From Rhodospirillaceae bacterium (lineage in GTDB: Bacteria > Pseudomonadota > Alphaproteobacteria > Bin65): DNA of 64,000 bases. Below, piece by piece: positions 53,491-61,623 of the stretch. The stretch spans positions 1 to 64,000 of the forward strand of contig WTGH01000059.1 in the NCBI GenBank assembly GCA_011523655.1, given 5' to 3'. The notes beneath the pieces were generated by a model. That model saw nothing but the letters and a program-made list of their open reading frames with translations, had not been told where the DNA came from and searched no databases. How positions within the stretch are numbered: position 1 is the first letter of the stretch; every line of letters starts with the position of its first letter. Made by a program: the position numbers and the translations under genes.

Positions 53491-53901
53491 TTATCTGTCC
53501 CCTTCGAGAATAGCGATCGCCTCGATCTCGACCTTGTACTGCGGCTCGGCCAGGGCGCTGACGCCGATCAGGGTCGAGGCCGGCATGCGGCCGTCGAAGA
53601 ACTCCTTCCTGGCGCGGCCGATCTCCGGCCGGTCGGCGATGTCGGTGAGATAGATCGTCAGCTTGGCGACGTCGGCGAGCGAGCCGCCGGCGGCCTCGAC
53701 CAGCTTCTGGATTTTCTGGAAGCAGGCGCGCGCCTGCTCATAGGCCGAGTCGCCGCCGATGACGCCGCCGCTATCGTCGGACGCCACCATGCCGGCAAGG
53801 ATCACCTGGTTGCCGGCCTTCAGGCAGTTGGAAAAGATATTGCCCGGAAATTCCGGCGCCTCCGGCGCTGTGACCTGCTCGAACCTGACCGATGTCGGCA
53901 T
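53491..53901 (-). CDS. RidA/YjgF-family protein
   Basis: 136-residue trimeric Rid-family protein. Visible features are PEFPGNIFSNCLKAGNQVILAGMVASDD, AYEQARACFQKIQKLVEAAGGSLADVAKLTIYLTDI, and RPEIGRARKEFF with ASTLIGVSALAEPQYKVEIEAIAI. RidA proteins hydrolyse reactive enamines; members in catabolic clusters may deaminate pathway intermediates. The conserved Arg seen in true RidA just before the final strands is not clear (the pattern is GVSALAEPQYKVEIEA), so the reaction is uncertain. ATG at 53901 follows GGAGGG. Confidence 0.87.
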   Translation of the reverse strand: MPTSVRFEQVTAPEAPEFPGNIFSNCLKAGNQVILAGMVASDDSGGVIGGDSAYEQARACFQKIQKLVEAAGGSLADVAKLTIYLTDIADRPEIGRARKEFFDGRMPASTLIGVSALAEPQYKVEIEAIAILEGDR

Positions 53902-53945
53902 TTTTCCCTCCATTTTTCCGCCCGACCCGCCGGGCCGGCGATCGT

Positions 53946-55016
53946 TCACTGTCCAAAGGTTTCGGCCTGTGCCCCGTCCTCCAACCCCGCCGCCAGCGCC
54001 CTCGCCTGTTGCAGCGCCTCGCGCGCCATCAGGCCGCGCACCCGCGTCAGGCCAAGGTCGTGGCTGTAGAGATGTTCGCGCGCGTCGGCGTCTGCGGCCA
54101 TGGTCTCCATGACCAGCCGGTCCTGCTCCAGGACGTGCCAGTGCCGTTCCTCCAGCCGGGTCCGGTAGAGGAACTGCCAGACATCGGCCTGCCAGCCGCT
54201 CACCTTGCGGTGGCGCCAGAAGAAACAGGCGGTGGTCTCCGCGTCGATCGGCGTCATGTGGGCAACGATGCCGAAGTTGCCGCCCGGCCCGCCGGTCGCA
54301 GGGTAGGGAATCTCCAGGCACACCGCCTGGAAGTTGCGGTCGTACCACTCGCTCCAGTCGAAGTTCAGGTCCTTCTGGCCGGTCTTCTCGAAGACGAAGC
54401 CGGTCTCGGTGTCGCGGGTGCGGAATTCGGCCTGCCGGGAGCCCTGCTGCATCGAATGGGCCGTCGTGTGCAGAAAGGCGCCGTGCATCGGATCCATGTT
54501 GTTGTCGATCAGGAAGCGGTAGGGGCAGCGCCATTCGGTGTAACAGAGGATCGCGCGGAAGGCCCCGTTCGTCAGCCGCTCGGGCAGGGCGAAGTCGGCC
54601 GGCGGCGCATCGGGATCTGACCCGTACCAGGCGAAGACCGCGCCGCGATGCTCGCGCACCGGATAGCTGCGCACGGCACGCTTGCCTTCGAGGCCGCAGC
54701 CGGGCTCGCCGGGAATCGCCGCCACCGTGCCGTCGCCGAGGATCTGGGCGCCGTGATAGACGCAGACCAGCCGGTCGCCGTCGTTGCGGGCAAGCGAAAG
54801 CCGCGCGCCGCGATGCGGGCAGCGGTCGTCCTGCAGGTGGAGCGCACCGTCCCTGTCGCGCCAGGCGACCAGGTTCCGGCCCCAGCGTTTCAGGGCGACG
54901 GGGCGGTCGGCGATCCGGTCCGAAGGGCAGATGCCGTACCAGCGATCGTACAGGCCGGTCGCCAGAATGGCTTGCGCCCGTTCATCGACCTGTCGTTGCG
55001 GAATGCGCCGCGCCAT
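53946..55016 (-). CDS. Rieske non-haem iron oxygenase (monocomponent type alpha subunit)
   Basis: 356-residue oxygenase. Near residue 69 the Rieske [2Fe-2S] motif reads CPHRGARLS, with CVYHGAQ 17 residues on. The catalytic iron ligands are in DNNMDPMHGAFLH (Asp, two His) and a later acidic residue. No beta subunit adjoins it, as in the phthalate/vanillate-demethylase-like group. The substrate would be an aromatic or heterocyclic compound. The reductase partner is not in the window. It sits in a run with RidA and the VOC dioxygenase genes on the same strand. Confidence 0.9.
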   Translation of the reverse strand: MARRIPQRQVDERAQAILATGLYDRWYGICPSDRIADRPVALKRWGRNLVAWRDRDGALHLQDDRCPHRGARLSLARNDGDRLVCVYHGAQILGDGTVAAIPGEPGCGLEGKRAVRSYPVREHRGAVFAWYGSDPDAPPADFALPERLTNGAFRAILCYTEWRCPYRFLIDNNMDPMHGAFLHTTAHSMQQGSRQAEFRTRDTETGFVFEKTGQKDLNFDWSEWYDRNFQAVCLEIPYPATGGPGGNFGIVAHMTPIDAETTACFFWRHRKVSGWQADVWQFLYRTRLEERHWHVLEQDRLVMETMAADADAREHLYSHDLGLTRVRGLMAREALQQARALAAGLEDGAQAETFGQ

Positions 55017-55037
55017 CGAACCGCCGCCGCCCTTCCG

Positions 55038-55736
55038 TCACCCGGCGCCGGCCGCGCCCGACCCGGACATGCCGGATTGGGCCGGATCGCCGAGCCGCTG
55101 CATGGCGGCCGGAAAATTGGCTTCGGTCCAGGTTTCGCCGTCCGGCGTCTTCAGCCCGGCCTCGTTCAGGGCCGCCGCCAGGGCCGGCAGGTCGTGGATG
55201 CCCGCCGCGAAGGCGGCCTCCAGCGCGGCGCTCAGCCGGTCCTCGTATCCGGTCGGCGGCGCCTTGCCGAACTGCCGCGGCTCGATGGAGAGGCCGTTGT
55301 GCGGCAAGCGCGGATGGTCGCCGCCGCCGGCGCCGCTCGATACCGGCGCCCCGGCCGCGGCGCCCGACGCCGCGGGTCCGTCTTCGGCAGCGCCGCCGGC
55401 TTCGCGCCGCGCCGCCGATTCCCGCGCCAGCCGGTCGCGCACCTTGAGGAAATCGTAGGAGACGAACATCTCGGTGCGGAACACGCCCCAGGCCGAGCGC
55501 TCCAGTTCGACATTGACCGCCTGGAGCCGGTCCGGCGGCAGGCGCAGCGTCACGATCTGGCCGAGGCCCATCGCGACGGTCCACGAGACGATCTCGACTC
55601 CCTCGGGCGGAAACCGCCGCCACCAGTCCCGCGCGTCGAGCGTTGCCTGGAATTCGCCCAGCGTCTTCGACTGATCGTGCTTCAGGAACACGGTCAGCAG
55701 AATATCACCGCCCTCGATGTCGCTCGGCCCGGTCAT
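55038..55736 (-). CDS. Barrel-domain protein fused to recombinase-like helix-turn-helix
   Basis: 232-residue protein of two parts. Residues 1-95 (ILLTVFLKHDQSKTLGEFQATL, WRRFPPEGVEIVSW, QIVTLRLPP) resemble dimeric alpha/beta barrel proteins often next to aromatic oxygenases. After an Ala/Gly-rich linker, residues 165-220 (TGYEDRLSAALEAAFAAGIHDLPALAAALNEAG, then TPDGETWTEANFPAAMQRLG) resemble the recombinase-like helix-turn-helix domain reported beside Rieske genes. It ends 21 bases before the Rieske alpha gene on the same strand. Function is unknown; a pathway-specific sensor or accessory is conceivable. Confidence 0.72.
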   Translation of the reverse strand: MTGPSDIEGGDILLTVFLKHDQSKTLGEFQATLDARDWWRRFPPEGVEIVSWTVAMGLGQIVTLRLPPDRLQAVNVELERSAWGVFRTEMFVSYDFLKVRDRLARESAARREAGGAAEDGPAASGAAAGAPVSSGAGGGDHPRLPHNGLSIEPRQFGKAPPTGYEDRLSAALEAAFAAGIHDLPALAAALNEAGLKTPDGETWTEANFPAAMQRLGDPAQSGMSGSGAAGAG

Positions 55737-55814
55737 GGATTGCGCCTCGTTTCTGTCGCACCCAGTTCGCCGCGCTTGGCCGTACCCGCCTCTTGCAATC
55801 GGCAATTGCGAAAT

Positions 55815-55832
55815 GGTAACATTATTGTTACC
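55815..55832. promoter_or_regulatory. Operator-like palindrome at the HigBA start
   Basis: GGTAACA-TTAT-TGTTACC is a perfect inverted repeat ending two bases before the toxin ATG. Antitoxins of this class bind such sites to repress their own operon, and it also lies within 80 bases of the divergent barrel-HTH gene. Confidence 0.7.
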
Positions 55833-55834
55833 CA

Positions 55835-56170
55835 ATGTCGATGATCGAGATTCGGGAATATATCGGCAGTGACGGCCGTAGCCCATACGCCAGATGGTTC
55901 GACAGGCTCAACGCGCAGGCCGCGGCCAAGGTCGCCGTCGCGCTTGTCAGGCTGCAACGGGGGAACGACTCCAACGTGAAGAGCATCGGAGCGGGTGTCC
56001 AGGAATACCGGATCGATTTCGGTCCCGGCTACCGGATCTATTTCGGCAAAGACGGCGATTCCCTGATTGTCCTGCTTGGCGGCGGAACCAAGAAGCGCCA
56101 GCAGCGGGATATCGAAGATGCCAAAGGGCTTTGGCGGCACTACAGGCGCCGCGAGTTGATGGGCGATTGA
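55835..56170 (+). CDS. higB: HigB/RelE-type toxin
   Basis: 111-residue RelE-superfamily protein of the Gp49/HigB-like group. Pattern: SPYARWFDRLNAQAAAKVAVALVRLQRGN, then SIGAGVQEYRIDFGPGYRIYFGKDGDSLIVLLGGGTKKRQQRDIEDA, which holds the conserved basic residues of the ribosome-dependent mRNA nuclease fold (YR and the KK pair). A second ATG 6 bases on (55841) is possible. It is followed by an antitoxin gene after 4 bases, the inverted order (toxin first) typical of HigBA. It lies between the oxygenase genes and the molybdopterin gene. Confidence 0.88.
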   Translation: MSMIEIREYIGSDGRSPYARWFDRLNAQAAAKVAVALVRLQRGNDSNVKSIGAGVQEYRIDFGPGYRIYFGKDGDSLIVLLGGGTKKRQQRDIEDAKGLWRHYRRRELMGD

Positions 56171-56174
56171 AGCT

Positions 56175-56528
56175 ATGCCGCTGACAAGAGACTTCAGGGA
56201 AACGATCCGGGCGCGGACCGCGCGCGATCCCGCGTTCCGCGAGGAACTGCTCAAGGAAGGAGTCGATTGCCTGCTCGCCGGCGATGTCGACACGGGCAAG
56301 GCGGTTCTGCGCGATTTCGTCAATGCCACCCTCGGCTTCCGAGAACTCGGCGAATTGATCGACAAGTCGCCCAAAAGCCTGATGCGCATGCTCGGCCCGG
56401 ACGGCAACCCGCAGGCCCGGAATCTGTTCGAGATCATCGGCTGCCTCCAGGAACGCGAAGGGCTCCGCCTAACGGTCCACCCTGTCCGCGAAGCGGTCTC
56501 GCCAGCCGCGAAATTTCCGCTCCCCTAA
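56175..56528 (+). CDS. higA: HigA-type antitoxin
   Basis: 117-residue helix-turn-helix antitoxin that would bind the preceding toxin and repress the operon through the palindrome ahead of it. The DNA-binding helices are around LGFRELGELIDKSPKSLMRMLGPDGNPQARNLFEIIGCL, typical of addiction-module antidotes of this toxin group. It begins 4 bases after the toxin stop. Its end overlaps the molybdopterin gene's stop by 4 bases in convergent orientation. Confidence 0.85.
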   Translation: MPLTRDFRETIRARTARDPAFREELLKEGVDCLLAGDVDTGKAVLRDFVNATLGFRELGELIDKSPKSLMRMLGPDGNPQARNLFEIIGCLQEREGLRLTVHPVREAVSPAAKFPLP

Positions 56529-58846
56529 TCCGCCTTCCCCCCGCGCAATGCCCGCAACATTCGCTCCGGCGTGAAGGGCTGGACCGTCGCCTGCGCGCCG
56601 AACGGGCGCAGGGCGTCGTTGACTGCGCACCAGACTGCGGCGATGGCGCCGATGATGCCGGCCTCCCCGGCGCCCTTGACGCCGGTTTCGGTGCCCGGTT
56701 GCGGGGTCTCGACATGGTCGATCAGGATGGGCGGCACCCGATCGGCCCGCGGCAGGGCATAGTCCATCAGCGAACCGGTCAGCAGGTTGCCGTCGCCGTC
56801 GTAGACGCAGCGCTCCATCAGCGCCGCGCCCAGGCCCTGGACCACGCCGCCGATAATCTGGCCGTCGACCAGCGCCGGGTTGACGACCCGTCCGCAATCC
56901 TCGACCACCCAATGGGTGAGCAGGTCGATCTCGCCGGTTTCCGGGTCGATGGCGAGACGGCAGGCCTGGATGCCGTTGGCCGCGTAGAAGGGCGCGGTCT
57001 TCGGCACGAAGCTGCGGGATGCGCTCAGATCCGTCGAGATTTCCGGCGGCAGCAGATGCTGGCGGTAGTGGGCGATCTTCGCGATTTCGGCGACGGTCAG
57101 CCGCGCAGCACCGGTACGGTCGCAGACCTCGCCGCCCGCCAGCGTCAGATTGGCGGCCTCCTCCTGCAAAAGGATCCCGGCGATTTCCAGCAGGCGCCCC
57201 GCGACCGCATCCGCCGCCCGCCAGGCCGCCGTGCCGCCTATGGACAGGCCGCGCGACGCCCAGGCGCCGCCGCCGGCGGGGCCATCGCTGTCGCCGGCCG
57301 TGACTGCGACATCCTCCGGTGCCAGGCCGAGCCGTTCGGCCACCAGCTGCCCGACGCCCGTCAGCGTGCCCTGCCCCTGGTCGGTGCAGCCGACCTGCAC
57401 CCGCACCGCGCCCGAGGGCAGCATCGCCACCGTGGCGGTATCCTCGGCGGTGGCGTCGATCTCCTGCGCGCCGTAGACGCCGGCGCCCGGCGCGGTCAGC
57501 TCGACCAGCGTCGCCACGCCGATGCCCTCGATCCTGCCCGCCTTGCGCGCCGCAGCCTGGGCCGCCCGCAGGGCCGGGTAGTCCATCAGGGCTTCGAGCC
57601 GGTCGAGGCAGGCGCGGAAGGACAGGGCATCGGCCCGGATGCCGCCGGCGCTCGTGAAACCGCTGCCGTCGGCCGGATAGTTGCGCCGGCGCACCTCCAG
57701 CGGATCGAGGCCGAGCCGCCAGGCCGCGTCGTCGATCAGCACTTCCGACACCGCCATGGCGACCGGCTGGCCGACGCCGCGATAGGCGCCGGTCGGCGTC
57801 TTGTTCTGCGCCCTCACGGCTGCGGCCACATGCGCCCGTTCCGCCGTACAGGCCGCGCCGATCAGGGCCGCGGTCAGGGAAGCCTCGCCGGCGCTGCAGC
57901 GCGGATGGACCGAGTAGGCCCCGGCGCCGTTTTCCATCGTCGCGTCGAAGGCCACGATCCTGCCGTCCTCGACGGTTTCCAGACCGGCGTCGATGGTGAA
58001 TTCCCGGGCATGGACGTCCGACAGGAAGGACTCCAGCCGGTCGGCCGCCCATTTGACCGGCCGGCCGAGCAGGCGCGATGCCGCGACGACGGCGAGTTCG
58101 TCGGCGTAAGCGTGCAGCTTGATGCCGAAGGCGCCGCCGACGTCCGGGCAGACGACCCGGACCCGGTGTAGCGGCAGGCCGAGCTGATCGGCCCAGACCT
58201 GCTGCATCTGGTGCGGCGCCTGTCCGGACTGGAACACCGTCAGCGATCCTGCCGCCGGATCGTAGTCGGCGAGCACGGCGCGGCCTTCCAGGGGCACGCC
58301 GGTCTGGCGCTCGAAGACGAAGCGCCGCCGGGCCGGGGGCGCGGGACCGGCCTCCCCGAAACTCCGCTGCAGCATGATGTTGCTGTCCGACGCCGGGTGG
58401 GCCTTGCGGTCGCGGACCGCCGGATCGGCATAGTCGCTCGCCGGCGGCATCTCCTCGATTTCGAGCCGGACGGCTTCGGCGGCGTCGCGCGCCCGGTCCG
58501 GGCTGTCGGCAACGGCCAGCGCGACCGGTTCGCCCTGGTAGTGCACGCTGCCGTCAGCCAGCGCCGGCTGGGGCGGCGGCCGATGCTCCGGGACCGTCGC
58601 CGAACGGGTGATCATCGCCTTGCAGACCGGCCGCAAGTCTCCGGCCGTCAGGACTGCCGCGACGCCGGGCATGGCCCGCGCCGCGGAGTCGTCGAGCGCA
58701 ACGATCCGGCCGTGGGCGACCGGGCTGCGCAGGAAGGCGGCATGGAGCAGGCGCGGCGCCGCTATATCGCCGGTGAACCGGCCGCGGCCGGCTACCAGCC
58801 GGCGCGTCTCGGCGCGCGGGAGCGTTCGGTCGGTCGTATCGCCCAT
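56525..58846 (-). CDS. Molybdopterin-binding subunit of xanthine-dehydrogenase family
   Basis: 773-residue large (molybdenum) subunit of a CO/xanthine-dehydrogenase-type hydroxylase. Motifs are DVGGAFGIKLHAY, RAQNKTPTGAYRGVGQP and, near the C-terminus, GVKGAGEAGIIGAI, whose Glu is the base that activates the metal-bound hydroxyl. It lacks the AYRCSFR loop of CO dehydrogenase, so carbon monoxide is not the substrate. The FAD subunit and [2Fe-2S] subunit that normally accompany it are not adjacent. It may hydroxylate a heteroaromatic ring or aldehyde in the neighbouring degradation region. ATG at 58846 chosen; the open frame further upstream crosses a tandem repeat. Confidence 0.9.
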   Translation of the reverse strand: MGDTTDRTLPRAETRRLVAGRGRFTGDIAAPRLLHAAFLRSPVAHGRIVALDDSAARAMPGVAAVLTAGDLRPVCKAMITRSATVPEHRPPPQPALADGSVHYQGEPVALAVADSPDRARDAAEAVRLEIEEMPPASDYADPAVRDRKAHPASDSNIMLQRSFGEAGPAPPARRRFVFERQTGVPLEGRAVLADYDPAAGSLTVFQSGQAPHQMQQVWADQLGLPLHRVRVVCPDVGGAFGIKLHAYADELAVVAASRLLGRPVKWAADRLESFLSDVHAREFTIDAGLETVEDGRIVAFDATMENGAGAYSVHPRCSAGEASLTAALIGAACTAERAHVAAAVRAQNKTPTGAYRGVGQPVAMAVSEVLIDDAAWRLGLDPLEVRRRNYPADGSGFTSAGGIRADALSFRACLDRLEALMDYPALRAAQAAARKAGRIEGIGVATLVELTAPGAGVYGAQEIDATAEDTATVAMLPSGAVRVQVGCTDQGQGTLTGVGQLVAERLGLAPEDVAVTAGDSDGPAGGGAWASRGLSIGGTAAWRAADAVAGRLLEIAGILLQEEAANLTLAGGEVCDRTGAARLTVAEIAKIAHYRQHLLPPEISTDLSASRSFVPKTAPFYAANGIQACRLAIDPETGEIDLLTHWVVEDCGRVVNPALVDGQIIGGVVQGLGAALMERCVYDGDGNLLTGSLMDYALPRADRVPPILIDHVETPQPGTETGVKGAGEAGIIGAIAAVWCAVNDALRPFGAQATVQPFTPERMLRALRGGKAD

Positions 58847-58902
58847 GGATGAAGCCGGATCGGATGGCGGAGCGGCGGCACTGTAGCCGCCGGGCGCACT
58901 GT

Positions 58903-58977
58903 CCGCCACACCGGCCGCCACACCGGCCGCCACACCGGCCGCCACACACTGGCCGCCACACCGGCCGCCACACCGTC
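58903..58977. repeat. Tandem 12-bp repeat between divergent genes
   Basis: About six copies of CCGCCACACCGG, one of them 14 bases long, fill most of the spacer between the molybdopterin gene and the Rieske alpha gene. Slippage-prone; it lies where both promoters should be. Confidence 0.85.
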
Positions 58978-59035
58978 CACCGTTTCGCCTCCCCGCTGGA
59001 TCGGCAGGGCGGATTGGCGTATTCAGGACAGCGCC

Positions 59036-60412
59036 ATGCCCGTTCCCCGCGACAGCAGCAGCCAGTCGGGCGCGTCCCCGGCAATCGGCCCCGCCGAGAT
59101 CGCGGCGCTGGTCGAGCCCGACCGCGTGCACCGCCGTGCCTATACCGACCGCGCGGTGTTCGATCTGGAAATGGCGCGCATTTTCGGCCGCGCCTGGATC
59201 TTCGTCGCCCACGCCAGCCAGATCCCCAGGCCGAACGACCTCATCCGCACGCGCCTCGGCCTGCACGACGTGCTCGCGACCCGCGACGGGGACGGCCGCG
59301 TCCATGTCGTCGGGAACCGCTGCACCCACCGCGGAACGACCCTCTGCTCGGTCGAGCGCGCCAGTGCGGCGAGCCTGGTCTGCCCCTATCACGCCTGGAC
59401 CTTCGGCCTGGACGGCACCCTGCGCTCGGTGCCCCATCGCAAGAGCATGCCCGACTCGTTCGATATCGCCGATCCGCGCCTCACCCTGTTCCGCGCGCCG
59501 CGGGTGGCGGATTACCGCGGCTTCGTCTTCGCCAGCCTGGCCGCGGACGGGCCGGGGCTGGAGGAATTCCTCGGCGACATGACGGAGGCGCTCGACAATC
59601 TGGTCGACCGGGCGCCGGACGGCGAGATCTTTCAGGACGGCGGCATCTTCCGGCTCGAATACCGCGGCAACTGGAAGCTGCACCACGAGAACGCCAACGA
59701 CACGATGCATCCCGGCTTCGTCCACGAATCCTCGGTCAACGCCGCGCGGGAGGACGGGCGCGACTATGCCGAGCCGGTCTACGACGAGCACCAGGCCCAC
59801 ACCCAGCTCCTGTCCAACGGCTTCTCGGTGCGCGAATGGCAGTCGCTCGGCCTCAAGGGGCTGGCCAACGGCCACAGCTACATGGACGGCTTCTACAGCC
59901 AGGGCGTCCTCTCGCCGGACCGGGACGATCCGCTGTCCCGCGACTACCGGGCGGCGCTGGAAGCCGCGAAGGGGCGCGCGGCGGCCGACGCCATCCTGGG
60001 CATGGACCGCTTCAACAACCTGATCTGGCCCAACCTGAACATCAACGCGCAATACCAGCAGATCCGCATCGTCCAGCCGGTCGCGCCCGACCGCACCATC
60101 GTCCAGGCCATGTGCTTCCGGCTCGGCGGCGCACCGGAGGGCATGTTCCACCGCGCGGTGCGCTTCCTCACCAATCTCAGCTCGCCCGCCTCGATGATCT
60201 TCGCCGACGACGTCGAGATCTTCGAGAAGGTCCAGGCCGGCCTCGCCGACGGCAGCCGGGAATGGCTCGACCAGTCGCGCGGCCACGACGCGCCGGTTGA
60301 CGCAGGGGCTGGCGGCGGCGGGGCCGGCAACGGCCGCCTCGCCTCGCCGGGCACCAGCGAATTGCCGATCCGCGGCCAGTTCCGGGCCTGGCTCGACTAC
60401 ATGACGGCCTGA
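59036..60412 (+). CDS. Aromatic ring-hydroxylating dioxygenase alpha subunit
   Basis: 458-residue Rieske oxygenase large subunit. The [2Fe-2S] motif is CTHRGTTLC with CPYHAWTFGLDG about 17 residues later; the mononuclear iron site lies in NWKLHHENANDTMHPGFVH (Asn, Asp and two His). The C-terminal extension (DAGAGGGGAGNG) is low complexity. With the adjacent NTF2-like beta subunit it forms an alpha-beta dioxygenase that makes cis-dihydrodiols or demethylates aromatics. No ferredoxin or reductase gene adjoins. It is divergent from the molybdopterin gene. Confidence 0.92.
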   Translation: MPVPRDSSSQSGASPAIGPAEIAALVEPDRVHRRAYTDRAVFDLEMARIFGRAWIFVAHASQIPRPNDLIRTRLGLHDVLATRDGDGRVHVVGNRCTHRGTTLCSVERASAASLVCPYHAWTFGLDGTLRSVPHRKSMPDSFDIADPRLTLFRAPRVADYRGFVFASLAADGPGLEEFLGDMTEALDNLVDRAPDGEIFQDGGIFRLEYRGNWKLHHENANDTMHPGFVHESSVNAAREDGRDYAEPVYDEHQAHTQLLSNGFSVREWQSLGLKGLANGHSYMDGFYSQGVLSPDRDDPLSRDYRAALEAAKGRAAADAILGMDRFNNLIWPNLNINAQYQQIRIVQPVAPDRTIVQAMCFRLGGAPEGMFHRAVRFLTNLSSPASMIFADDVEIFEKVQAGLADGSREWLDQSRGHDAPVDAGAGGGGAGNGRLASPGTSELPIRGQFRAWLDYMTA

Positions 60413-60417
60413 GCGCC

Positions 60418-60957
60418 GTGGTGGACGGTCCTTCGCCCGAACCCGGCGCCCCCGAACCCGGTACGCCCAAATCCGGTACGCCCGACGCCGTGGACCGCGC
60501 TGCGGTGGAGGCCTTCCTCTACCGCGAGGCCCGGCTGCTCGACGACGGGCGCTACGAGGACTGGCTCGCCCTGTTCGACGAGGACGGCCTCTACTGGATC
60601 CCCGGCCTGCCCGGCCAGACCGACCGCTTCGGCGCCGTCTCGATCGTCCACGAGGACCGCACCGTCCTGCGCATGCGGGTCCGCCGGCTCGGCCATCCCC
60701 GGGCCTGGTCGCTCATGCCGCTGCCGCGCAGTTCCCACCTGCTCGGCAATATCGCCGTCGCCGCGGCCGGGGACGGCACCGTCGAGGCGGTCGCCGCGCT
60801 CCAGGTCGCCCTCTACCGGGCCGGTGACCGCACGCGCTACGACGGCCGCCAGACCATGCGGCTGCGGCCGAACGGCGGCGACTTCCGGATCGTCCTCAAG
60901 CGGATCGACCTGATCGACTGCGACGGCGTCCAGGGCGTCATGCCCGTCCCGATCTGA
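60418..60957 (+). CDS. Aromatic ring-hydroxylating dioxygenase beta subunit
   Basis: 179-residue NTF2-like small subunit that stabilises the alpha subunit. It has AVEAFLYREARLLDDGRYEDWLALFDEDGLYWIPG, SIVHEDRTVLRMRVRRLG, SSHLLGNI and FRIVLKRIDLID. The start is GTG at 60418, 5 bases after the alpha gene's stop, so the two are translated together. A Pro/Gly-rich 22-residue leader precedes the fold, and a second GTG follows immediately, so the exact start is uncertain. Confidence 0.9.
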   Translation: MVDGPSPEPGAPEPGTPKSGTPDAVDRAAVEAFLYREARLLDDGRYEDWLALFDEDGLYWIPGLPGQTDRFGAVSIVHEDRTVLRMRVRRLGHPRAWSLMPLPRSSHLLGNIAVAAAGDGTVEAVAALQVALYRAGDRTRYDGRQTMRLRPNGGDFRIVLKRIDLIDCDGVQGVMPVPI

Positions 60958-60992
60958 GCGGCGGCCAGGCGCGCCGCGCGGGGTGCGCAAGT

Positions 60993-61018
60993 GTCATGAA
61001 ATGTCATGATTCGTCATG
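60993..61018 (+). repeat. Phased GTCATG repeat, copy 2
   Basis: GTCATG units at 60993, 61003 and 61013, 10 bases apart, separated by AAAT and ATTC. Located 36 bases after the dioxygenase beta subunit stop. Confidence 0.7.
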
Positions 61019-61275
61019 ATTCGTGGCGGTATCCTCCTCCGTTGCGCATTCGCGGCCCGGCCTCATGGCTGAGACAGACCGGTCTATTTTTTTGCACTTT
61101 TTTTTCGCCGTAGAGCCGCTTCTTCGGCACAGAAACCGCAGAAATCCGCCATTTCCGTTCCGGCACCCGCGCGGAAAAAATGCACACTAGCGATAAATTC
61201 CCAGATTGCCCCTATCGACGGCCGCACGGATGGGGCGGCGCGGCCGCGGCGCCGGAAAGGCGGCTCCCGGCAGGT

Positions 61276-61301
61276 GTCAGGAAATGTCATGGTCCGTCAT
61301 G
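61276..61301 (+). repeat. Phased GTCATG repeat, copy 3
   Basis: GTCAGG at 61276, then GTCATG at 61286 and 61296, with AAAT and GTCC spacers. One unit carries a substitution. Confidence 0.6.
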
Positions 61302-61388
61302 TTTCTCCGTTTCCGGCCGAATTCCAGGCTTCAATGCGTCTTCCTTCCCCCAAGGATACCCTTGCGAAAAGCCGCGCGTTCGCGCCGC

Positions 61389-61520
61389 TATTCCTCCCCC
61401 TCTTCAGAGGGGGAGGTCAGGTGGGGGTGCCGTCGCGCTTGTACGGCCCTGCAGGCGCGCGGACACCCCCATCGACCTCGCTGCGCTCGGCCACTTCCCC
61501 CTCTGAAGAGGGGGAAGGAC
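61389..61520. repeat. MITE-like palindromic repeat
   Basis: A left arm CCTCCCCCTCTTCAGAGGGG (from about 61393) and a right arm CCCCCTCTGAAGAGGGGGAA (from about 61497) are near-complementary, and each arm is itself palindromic around CTTCAG/CTGAAG. The interior also pairs loosely (GGTGGGGGTG with CACCCCCATC). It resembles dispersed non-coding palindromes; no coding capacity is claimed. Confidence 0.7.
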
Positions 61521-61607
61521 AAGTTTGCGGCGGCCTGGCCGTTTTCGCAGAGGAATCTCCCAGGCGGAGGGGGATTCGAGCGGCGCCGTTGGGGCATGTG
61601 CGGCGAT

Positions 61608-61623
61608 GTCATGAAATGTCATG
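61608..61623 (+). repeat. Phased GTCATG repeat, copy 4 (partial)
   Basis: GTCATG at 61608 and 61618 with the AAAT spacer, followed by ATTCGG; the third unit is lost. Confidence 0.6.

Noticed and set aside
56525-58846. CO dehydrogenase large subunit
   Set aside because: The active-site loop reads AYRGVGQ instead of the Cys-containing loop of CoxL, and CoxM/CoxS are absent.
61084-61149. A 22-residue Cys-containing peptide on the minus strand ending in Lys residues
   Set aside because: No convincing ribosome site or conservation signal; the poly-T/A composition explains the frame.
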